Origin: Micromonospora sp. C31
Lineage (GTDB): Bacteria; Actinomycetota; Actinomycetes; Mycobacteriales; Micromonosporaceae
Assembly (NCBI RefSeq): GCF_018070575.1
Contig: NZ_JAGPXN010000001.1
Location: forward strand, 310,001-374,000
Length of the DNA stretch: 64,000 bases
Direction of reading: 5' to 3'
Under the pieces are notes generated by a model that saw nothing but the letters and a program-made list of their open reading frames with translations, did no database searches and was not told where the DNA came from. Positions 58,017-64,000 of this stretch are shown here, piece by piece. Position numbers and translations under genes: made by a program. Numbering within the stretch: the first letter of the stretch is position 1; each line of letters begins with the position of its first letter.

Positions 58017-59327
58017 TCAGCGCCCCGGGCTCGGTGGGGTCGTGCCGACCACCTCCTGCCCCCCGGCCTCGGTCCGCTGGCCCCCGGCCGGGTGGGCGGG
58101 GGTGAAGCCGTCGGCGGGCCGGCGGGGGGCGGGGATCCGGACGGGCGGCGGTGGGCTGAGCTTGCGGCCCTGCCAGAGGTAGCCGCCGGCGAGCAGGGTG
58201 ACCACCCCGATCAGGGCGAACAGGACGCGGTAGTCCAGCACCCCGACGAGCAGGGCCCCCGCGCCGATGGAGAGCGCCTGTGGGCCGCTCACCACCGCCT
58301 CCGAGGCAGCGGCGACCCGGCCGAGCAGCCCCGGCGGGGTGCGCCGCTGGATCAGCGTGTGCAGCCCGACCATCGTCAGCGGCAGCGAGACGCCGGCCAG
58401 CAGCACCGCGACGAAGCCGAGCCAGAGGTTCGGGTACACCAGCGCCAGCGAGGCCGGCCCGAAGAACGCCACCCCGGCGGCGAGCGTGCCCACCTCGCCG
58501 GCGCGGCGCACCACGGCCGGGGAGAGCAGCCCACCGACCAGGCCGCCGACGCCCTGCACGGTGACCAGCACGCCGACGAACGCGGCGTCGCGGCGGAGCC
58601 CCTGGTCGACGTACGCGAAGATCAGCGACTCGCTGAAGCCCATCGCCAGCGACCCCAGCCCGTAGCCGAGCAGCGCCCGGCGCAGCGCGGGCTCCCCGGC
58701 CAGGTGCCGCAGCCCGGCGCCCACCTCGGCCGGCCAGCGCAGCCCGGCCCCGGTTCGCGGTGTCTCCGTCGTCCGGATCAGGCCCACCACGACGGCCGCC
58801 GACAGGAAGCCGACCATCCCGATCACGGCCAGCATCCAGCCGCCGACCGCGGCATAGAGCCCGGCGCCGGCCAGCGGGCCGATCAGCCGCAGCCCCTGGC
58901 GCACGGTCTGCAGCACGCCGTTCGCCTCGGCCAGCAGTTCCACCGGCACGAGTTGGCGGATCAGGCCGCTGAGCACCGCGCTGAGGGTGATGTACGACAG
59001 GCCGTACAGGGCCGCGACCACGTAGATGATCCACACGTCGGTCCGGTCCCGCACCACGAGAAGTGGGGTGAGCAGCACGGCCGTCGCCAGGTTGGCCGCC
59101 ACGAAGAACGGGCGTCGGGGATAGCGGTCGACGATCCATCCGACCAGCGGGGCCAGGGTCATCGGGGCGATGACCGCGAAGATGGTGGCGCCGGCCAGCC
59201 CGTCCGATCCGGTGAGGTCCTTCACCCAGATGGCGAGGGCCAGCAGCAGGATCGACTCGGCGGCCATGCTGGCTAGCAGGCCGCCGAAGAGCAGACGGAA
59301 ATCCGGGCGGCGCAGGACGGTGCGCAT
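58017..59327 (-). CDS. MFS transporter (macrolide-efflux-like)
   Basis: This is a 436-residue major facilitator with about twelve helices. The loop 2-3 signature is GWIVDRYPRRPFF, and the middle loop is short. It resembles the MFS type that includes MefA/Tet(V)-like drug exporters, but substrates cannot be read from sequence. The Pro-rich C-terminal tail (about 45 residues) is cytoplasmic. The ATG at 59327 is followed directly by MRTVLRRPDFRLL, a typical MFS start. It is convergent with mrx1 and divergent from the XRE gene. Confidence 0.88.
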   Translation of the reverse strand: MRTVLRRPDFRLLFGGLLASMAAESILLLALAIWVKDLTGSDGLAGATIFAVIAPMTLAPLVGWIVDRYPRRPFFVAANLATAVLLTPLLVVRDRTDVWIIYVVAALYGLSYITLSAVLSGLIRQLVPVELLAEANGVLQTVRQGLRLIGPLAGAGLYAAVGGWMLAVIGMVGFLSAAVVVGLIRTTETPRTGAGLRWPAEVGAGLRHLAGEPALRRALLGYGLGSLAMGFSESLIFAYVDQGLRRDAAFVGVLVTVQGVGGLVGGLLSPAVVRRAGEVGTLAAGVAFFGPASLALVYPNLWLGFVAVLLAGVSLPLTMVGLHTLIQRRTPPGLLGRVAAASEAVVSGPQALSIGAGALLVGVLDYRVLFALIGVVTLLAGGYLWQGRKLSPPPPVRIPAPRRPADGFTPAHPAGGQRTEAGGQEVVGTTPPSPGR

Positions 59328-59554
59328 GGGGTCCCTCCGGCGGGGGTGGTGCGCGGCATGGCGCGGTCGGGGGTGACGCGGGCGGGCCGACGGCGTCGTA
59401 CGGGACGTCGGGCCCTTCCACGGTCCTCATTTTTTGCGAGACACGCCCCCACCGGGACCTCCGGCGGGAGGCGCGCCGTCCATACTGGCCGTGGGGGGCG
59501 AATTTCATACAGTTACCGTCGCGTCTGCGGCGGTCCACGGGAAAAGAGGACGTC

Positions 59555-60535
59555 GTGCCTCCTGCCTCACCCAGCCCCATCCTGCGCCGCCGCAGGTTGG
59601 GCACCGAACTGCGCCGGCTGCGCGAGGTCGCGGGTCTCACGGGAGACCAGGTCATCGAGCGGATCGGCTGGGCGTCCGCGTCCAAGTTGTCCCGGCTGGA
59701 GAACGGCCGCAGCCGCCCGGACCCGGACGACGTCCGCGCGCTGCTCGATCTCTACGGCGCCGACGAGGCGCTGCGCCGGGAACTCCTCGGCATCACGCAG
59801 GAGGCCGGCGACATCCGCGGCTGGCTGCGGAACTTCCCGGTGATGACCCAGCAGCAGCGCAGCTTCGCCGAGTTGGAGGCGGGCTGCGCGGAGATCTCGG
59901 AATACAACCCGGTCCTGGTGCCGGGCCTGCTCCAGACGCCGGGCTACGCGTCGGTGCGGATCGCCTCGGCCCGGCAGGTCGGCGAGGAGGCCGGCGATCC
60001 GGAGGCCGGCGACGAGATCGACACCGAGGTGCGGGCCCGACTGGCCCGTCAGTCGCTGCTGACCCGCGCGGTCGACGCGCCCCGCTACACGGCGGTGCTG
60101 GAGGAGGCGGCGCTCGGCGGCCGGGCCGGGCCGCCGGAGGTGCTGCGCGAGCAGCTCGTGCAGCTCTGCGAACTGGCGATGCTGCCGAACGTCACGCTGC
60201 ACGTGCTGCCGCGCGACACCCAGATCGGCAGCTGGTACCTCCCGCCGACCGCGTTCTCGGTCTACCGGTTCGCGGATCCGCTCGATCCGGAGACGCTCGC
60301 GATCGAAGGGGGGTTCACCGACGTCATGTCGACCGAGGTAAACGCCCTAAATCGCTATAAAGTGGTGTTCGAGTGGCTATGCACGGCGGCGCTCTCCAAG
60401 TCGGACACCCGCTCCTGGCTCATCGAGGCGACGGGGCGGCTGCCCGGCACGGCGACCGCGCCCGCGGTGACGTACGGGTCGACAATGGCGCCGACCCAGC
60501 GTCGCCGGCACTCCGGGCGCCTGACGGAGCGGTGA
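59555..60535 (+). CDS. XRE-type regulator with DUF5753
   Basis: In this 326-residue protein an N-terminal helix-turn-helix (LGTELRRLREVAGLTGDQV and SASKLSRLENGRSRP) is followed by the DUF5753 domain. That domain carries SEYNPVLVPGLLQTPGYA and LPRDTQIGSWYLPP, with the family tail. Such proteins, common in streptomycete-like bacteria, act with a small DUF397 partner in developmental or antibiotic regulation (WhiJ-like systems). The partner follows after 72 bp. The GTG at 59555 is the start. It is divergent from the MFS gene. Confidence 0.92.
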   Translation: MPPASPSPILRRRRLGTELRRLREVAGLTGDQVIERIGWASASKLSRLENGRSRPDPDDVRALLDLYGADEALRRELLGITQEAGDIRGWLRNFPVMTQQQRSFAELEAGCAEISEYNPVLVPGLLQTPGYASVRIASARQVGEEAGDPEAGDEIDTEVRARLARQSLLTRAVDAPRYTAVLEEAALGGRAGPPEVLREQLVQLCELAMLPNVTLHVLPRDTQIGSWYLPPTAFSVYRFADPLDPETLAIEGGFTDVMSTEVNALNRYKVVFEWLCTAALSKSDTRSWLIEATGRLPGTATAPAVTYGSTMAPTQRRRHSGRLTER

Positions 60536-60607
60536 GCACGGGGGACCACCGTCGGGTCGTGCGGCGCCACTCGTTCCATCGGAGCAGTTCACCTCAGGAG
60601 TGGCACG

Positions 60608-60844
60608 ATGAACGAGATCCGCAACACGACGTCCGTACTCGCCCAGCTCGCGGACGCCCCGTGGCGTAAGAGCACGCGCAGCCAGACCTCGAACTGTGTC
60701 GAGGTCGCGCCACTGAGGACCGGACCGGCCGCGGTGGCCCTGCGCGACAGCAAGGACCAGGGTGGTCCGGTGCTGCTGTTCAACCGGGCGGGCTGGCTGG
60801 GCTTCATCACCGGCGCGAAGGACGGACAGTTCGATCTGAACTGA
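60608..60844 (+). CDS. DUF397 protein, partner of the XRE-DUF5753 regulator
   Basis: This 78-residue DUF397 protein has WRKSTRSQTSNCVEVA and ALRDSKDQGGPVLLF, the conserved core, followed by GWLGFITGAKDGQFD. It is typically encoded next to an XRE-DUF5753 protein that it antagonises or helps, as here. CAGGAG precedes the ATG at 60608. A strong hairpin terminates the pair. Confidence 0.94.
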   Translation: MNEIRNTTSVLAQLADAPWRKSTRSQTSNCVEVAPLRTGPAAVALRDSKDQGGPVLLFNRAGWLGFITGAKDGQFDLN

Positions 60845-60857
60845 TCCGTCGAGATCG

Positions 60858-60888
60858 CGGGGCCGCCGGCAGTGTGCCGGCGGCCCCG
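60858..60888 (+). terminator. 13-bp hairpin after DUF397
   Basis: CGGGGCCGCCGGC and its exact complement are separated by AGTGT, 14 bp past the DUF397 stop. Confidence 0.85.
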
Positions 60889-61057
60889 TCGTGTCTGCCC
60901 CGCCCCACCCCGCCGACCAGGCATCCGCTGATCGGACGAGGCTCCGGACCAATCGTCGCGTTTGACTTGATGGAACGACCACGCGGCGTAACATGACGAC
61001 AGAGTGACGTGGAACTTCCACCCGTTCCCCACCGTCGCGACTCATCCGGAGACCCGC

Positions 61058-61333
61058 ATGCGGTTCCTGATCGTTCGCACCGACATCCGCGCCGCCGCAG
61101 ACGTGGACATCGCCGCCGCCTGGGCGTGCGGTGGCCGCCTGCGGGACGAGACCACCGCACCCGAACCGCGCCGCCAGATCGTGCACGCCGAGGAGCGCGA
61201 CGCCGCGCTGCTGCTGGCCCGGGCCCTCGCCACGGTCGGCGCGGTCCGCTCCGGAAGGCAACGGGTCAAGGTGCTCCCGCTCGACGAGCCGGGCGGCGCG
61301 CTCCGGGCCGCACCCGACGACCGCGGCAGCTGA
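61058..61333 (+). CDS. Small protein of unknown function
   Basis: This 91-residue protein begins MRFLIVRTDIRAAADVDIAA and contains an LLLARALATVGAV helix with basic and acidic surroundings. It has no signal peptide, Cys pairs or enzyme motif, and I do not recognise the family. CGGAG lies eight bases before the ATG at 61058. A GTG at 61004 would add 18 residues with no ribosome site. TTGACT near 60963 could be its -35. A 13-bp hairpin follows. Confidence 0.55.
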   Translation: MRFLIVRTDIRAAADVDIAAAWACGGRLRDETTAPEPRRQIVHAEERDAALLLARALATVGAVRSGRQRVKVLPLDEPGGALRAAPDDRGS

Positions 61334-61348
61334 CCCGCACCCAGACGT

Positions 61349-61405
61349 CCGTCGTGGTCGGGCCGGCTCCCCCGCCGTGTTCCTTGCCCCAGCCGACCAC
61401 GACGG
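61349..61405. terminator. 13-bp stem hairpin between convergent genes
   Basis: CCGTCGTGGTCGG (61349-61361) pairs with 61393-61405 across a 31-nt loop. It sits between the small gene and nudC. Confidence 0.7.
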
Positions 61406-61522
61406 CCCGTGTTCCCGGTCCGTGACCGTCGCGGCAACGGCGGCCACGGGCCGGGACCGCACGACCTCCCGGCCACCGACCCGACCTGCCGACGGTCCGG
61501 GCCACCACAGGCGGCACCCGGT

Positions 61523-62461
61523 TCAGCAGTGCCCGTCGAGCCAGCGGTGGATCAGGAAGAGCGCGATCGACGACGGCGGCGGCAGCACCAGCCGGGCCCC
61601 GCCGACCTCCACCGGCCGTCCCGCCAGGGCCGTGCCGATCTCCCGGCGGGAGAACCACCGGGCGTACGCGATCTCCGTCGGGTCCACCTGTACCGGATGC
61701 TCCGGATCCGCGGTGGCGAGGAAGCCGAGCATCAGCGAGCCGGGGAACGGCCAGGCCTGGCTGCCCGCGTACGCGACGTCCTCGACCGGGACGCCGACCT
61801 CCTCGCGGACCTCGCGCAGCACGGCGGCCTCGGCCGACTCCCCCGGCTCGACGTAGCCGGCGAGGCAGGAGAAGCGCCGCTCGCCCGTGGTGTGCGGCCA
61901 ACTCGCGTTGTTGCCGAGCAGGCACCGCCCGTCCAGGCCCGCGACACCGTCGTGCACCAGCACGATCATCGCGGGATCGGTACGCGGCCAGGTCCGCTCC
62001 CCGGCCGGGTCCACCCGGGACCAGCCGGCCTCGTCCACCTCGGTCGGGTGCCCGGTGGCCGACGAGTAGCGGTGCCGCAGGTGCCAGTTGACCAGCGCCA
62101 GCGCGGTGGTGAACAGCCCGGCGTCGCGGTCGCCGAGCAGGTGCCCGACCTCCCGCAGATGCGCCGCCCGGGCCCCCGGCACCGCCGGCAGCGGGGCGTC
62201 CACGGCGAAGACCGGCACCCCGTCCGGCTCGACGCCGAGGAACATCGGTGCCGCCGGCTCGGACAGCCCGGCCGGGTCCAGCAGCACCAGCGTCGGCGGC
62301 GACGTGTCGGTACGCACCAGGGCCCGGCCACCGTCGCCGGAGTCGAGCACCAGCACCCTCGCCTGGCTCCACGCCCGCGCCAGCCACCCCGGGTCGGTAC
62401 GCCGGTGGGCCGCCCGATCCAGGGTGGACCGGGCCAACGGCGGCGCGGTCTCCCCGTTCAC
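61523..62461 (-). CDS. nudC: NAD(+)/NADH pyrophosphatase NudC
   Basis: This 312-residue Nudix hydrolase cleaves NADH to NMNH and AMP and may decap NAD-RNA. The Nudix box is GYVEPGESAEAAVLREVREEVG with all acidic ligands (given here for its 22-residue extent at about 206-227). The NudC array SQ-x-WPFP-x-S follows as SQAWPFPGSLM. The Cys4 zinc ribbon of E. coli NudC is missing, as in mycobacterial forms. The GTG start overlaps the stop of the M16 gene by 4 bp (GTGA), so the two are coupled. Confidence 0.93.
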   Translation of the reverse strand: MNGETAPPLARSTLDRAAHRRTDPGWLARAWSQARVLVLDSGDGGRALVRTDTSPPTLVLLDPAGLSEPAAPMFLGVEPDGVPVFAVDAPLPAVPGARAAHLREVGHLLGDRDAGLFTTALALVNWHLRHRYSSATGHPTEVDEAGWSRVDPAGERTWPRTDPAMIVLVHDGVAGLDGRCLLGNNASWPHTTGERRFSCLAGYVEPGESAEAAVLREVREEVGVPVEDVAYAGSQAWPFPGSLMLGFLATADPEHPVQVDPTEIAYARWFSRREIGTALAGRPVEVGGARLVLPPPSSIALFLIHRWLDGHC

Positions 62462-63804
62462 GGCCGGGCCGGCTCGGTGGTCACCGGGGCCAGCGTCGCC
62501 AACTGCGACCCGATCCGTTCGGCGTCACCCAGCACCACGGTGACCGCCCCGGCCGGGGCGAGGTAGCGCGCCGCCGCCTCGGCCACGTCCGCGACGGTCG
62601 CCTTCGCCAGCCGTGCGGCGTGCTCGGCCAGGAACTCCAGGCGCAGCCCGCTGCCGGCGTACGCGCTGGTCAGCGAGGCGAGCCCGGCCTGGGTGGACAT
62701 CCCGAGCTGGAGCGTGCCGAGCGCGTACTGGCGGGCCTGCTCCAACTCGTCCTCGCGGGGCGCGACGGTGGCCAGCCGCCCGAGTTCGTACGTCGTCTCC
62801 AGCAGCGCCGGCCCGGTCACCTCGGTGGCCACGTCGACGGCGGCGACCAGCACGGACCCGGCCACCGAGTGCTCGACGACGGAGTGCCCCCCGTACGTGT
62901 AGCCCTTGTCCTCCCGGATGTTCTCGATCCAGCGGGAGGAGAAGTAGCCACCGAAGATCAGGTTGGCCAGTTGCAGGGCGGCGTGGTCGGGGTGGGTGCG
63001 GGGCACCCCCGGCAGGGCCATCCGCAGCGAGGACTGCACCGACCCCGGCCGGTCGACCAGCAGCAACGGCCCGGGCTCCAGCGGCGGGGCGGGCGGCAGG
63101 TCGGCGGTGTGCCCGGCGCCGTTCCACCCCGACAGTGCCTTCTCGGCGGCGTCCAGCGCCCGCTCCGGCTGCACGTCACCGACCAGCACCAGCACCGCGT
63201 CGGCGGGGTGCACCCGCTGGGCGTGCAGGGTCCGCAGCACTGCGGGCCGGACCGCCCGGACCGTCTCCGCCTCGGGGGTCTGCACCGCGTACGGATGCGT
63301 GCCGTAGACCCGCCGGAGCAGGGCGGTACGGGCCAGGTGCCCCGGCTGGCTGCGGGCCACCTGGATCCGGTCGACCAGCCGGTCCCGCTCGGTGGCGACC
63401 TCGTCGTTCGGGTAGCTCGCGTCGGTCAGCACCTCGGCGAGGATCTCCAGCATCCGGTCCAGCCCGGTGACCAGCGCGGCGCCGGAGAGCATCAGCCGGT
63501 CCGGGTCGATCCCGGCGGAGAGCCCGCCGCCGACCTTCTGCAACTCGGCCGCGATCCGCACGCCGGACATGGTCCGCGTGCCGGAGAGCAGGGTCTGCGC
63601 GAGCATGGCGCCCCGGGCGAGGTGGGCGCGGCCGAACGGCATCCACAGCCGCACCTCCACCAGCGGCACCGCCGGCCGGCGTACGGCGATCACGGTCAGT
63701 CCGTTGCCCAACGTGCGCTCGGCCTGCCTCGGCAGCTTGAGCCTGCGGGTGGGGCCGAGCGGAGGCAGCGCCCGGGGCGCGGCCGGTGCGGTTGCCGTCG
63801 TCAC
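62458..63804 (-). CDS. M16 peptidase-like subunit, non-catalytic
   Basis: This 448-residue insulinase-family protein has two M16 lobes. The zinc motif HxxEH expected near residue 65 is absent, as the sequence there reads MPFGRAHLARGAMLAQ. The substrate-binding Arg/Tyr pair is kept in FSSRWIENIREDKGYTYGG, so it should be the substrate-binding half of a heterodimer with the catalytic subunit encoded just upstream. The GTG at 63804 is preceded by GGAGGGTGG, which belongs to the dispersed junction element. nudC is coupled downstream by a 4-bp overlap. Confidence 0.9.
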   Translation of the reverse strand: MTTATAPAAPRALPPLGPTRRLKLPRQAERTLGNGLTVIAVRRPAVPLVEVRLWMPFGRAHLARGAMLAQTLLSGTRTMSGVRIAAELQKVGGGLSAGIDPDRLMLSGAALVTGLDRMLEILAEVLTDASYPNDEVATERDRLVDRIQVARSQPGHLARTALLRRVYGTHPYAVQTPEAETVRAVRPAVLRTLHAQRVHPADAVLVLVGDVQPERALDAAEKALSGWNGAGHTADLPPAPPLEPGPLLLVDRPGSVQSSLRMALPGVPRTHPDHAALQLANLIFGGYFSSRWIENIREDKGYTYGGHSVVEHSVAGSVLVAAVDVATEVTGPALLETTYELGRLATVAPREDELEQARQYALGTLQLGMSTQAGLASLTSAYAGSGLRLEFLAEHAARLAKATVADVAEAAARYLAPAGAVTVVLGDAERIGSQLATLAPVTTEPARP

Positions 63805-63922
63805 TGGCCACCCTCCGTTCGCGACTGCGGGGCTCGCAAAACCGGCTCACTCCTCGCGCTCACTGACCACCCTCCGTTCGCGACTGCGGGGCTCGCAAAA
63901 CCGGCTCACTCCTCGCGCTCAC
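63805..63922 (-). repeat. Dispersed junction element, tandem copies B1 and B2
   Basis: Two 59-bp units (63805-63863 and 63864-63922) are identical apart from one spacer base (TGGCCAC against TGACCAC). They fill the entire gap between the two M16 genes. The left unit ends in GGAGGGTGG, the ribosome site of the non-catalytic subunit, and the right unit begins at the stop codon of the upstream gene. Confidence 0.95.
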
Positions 63923-64000
63923 CTGTTACCTCCGGGGATGACCTCGATGGACGCGCGGCGTTCGGGCCGCAGGGTGGCCGCGGCGGCGCGGACCTGTTCG
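63919..64000 (-). CDS. M16 peptidase, partial (C-terminus only)
   Basis: A frame entering from beyond the window end reads EQVRAAAATLRPERRASIEV and ends IPGGNR at the stop at 63919. This is the typical C-terminal end of an M16 peptidase, and the adjacent non-catalytic M16 subunit requires a catalytic partner. Only 26 codons are visible, so the catalytic motif cannot be checked. The stop codon lies inside copy B2 of the junction element. Confidence 0.65.
   Translation of the reverse strand, partial: EQVRAAAATLRPERRASIEVIPGGNR

Overview
The window is very GC-rich, gene-dense chromosomal DNA from an actinomycete. A Micromonospora-like member of the Micromonosporaceae is the best guess. The grounds are three WhiB proteins, a nickel superoxide dismutase with its maturation protease, a SigR/RsrA pair, mycoredoxin, the 24-residue ribosomal protein bL37, an XRE-DUF5753/DUF397 pair, a SigE-family sigma factor and many GTG starts. 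No 16S rRNA gene is present, so the genus is inference.

Region 1 (1-9 kb) holds a small membrane protein, a frameshifted lipoprotein hydrolase with an intact paralogue 1 kb away, an aminoglycoside-nucleotidyltransferase-like gene between two 74-bp direct repeats, a zinc-type oxidoreductase, malic enzyme, the divergent sodX/sodN pair, an RsbW-like protein and a diacylglycerol-kinase-like lipid kinase.

Region 2 (9-27 kb) resembles the gene set known in M. tuberculosis around whiB1, pdtaS, TB7.3, rshA-sigH, SRAP, aroA and rsgA. Into it is set an assimilatory sulfate-reduction operon (sulfite reductase, a 52-residue zinc ribbon, cysH and a sirohydrochlorin chelatase) preceded by a short leader ORF. 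sigR has a good sigma-R-type promoter of its own.

Region 3 (27-43 kb) is mixed metabolism and signalling: hisN, a transporter-like protein, a GT4 glycosyltransferase, an SDR, a STAS-ATPase fusion, a two-component system, a second PRPP synthetase, glpK, purC, an orphan solute-binding lipoprotein, two near-identical initiator tRNA genes each with its own hairpin terminator, and a SigE-family sigma factor with a membrane partner.

Region 4 (43-64 kb) resembles the M. tuberculosis Rv3193c-Rv3199c block: UPF0182, a PDZ-Lon protease, a DUF2342 protein, a ThiF-like protein, an ABC1 kinase, whiB7, uvrD2, mrx1 and nudC. An MFS transporter, the XRE/DUF397 pair and a pair of M16 peptidase subunits (one cut by the window edge) are interspersed or follow.

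The most interesting unannotated structure is regulatory or repetitive. There are two GGAAT-N19-GTT promoters, at sigR and mrx1, and a CRP-type palindrome before whiB1. whiB7 has a leader with short ORFs and a strong U-tract terminator. Three DnaA boxes lie beside a 25-bp triple repeat. A dispersed element of about 52 bp carries a Shine-Dalgarno sequence and sits at gene junctions. A 7-bp tandem duplication has broken a hydrolase gene.
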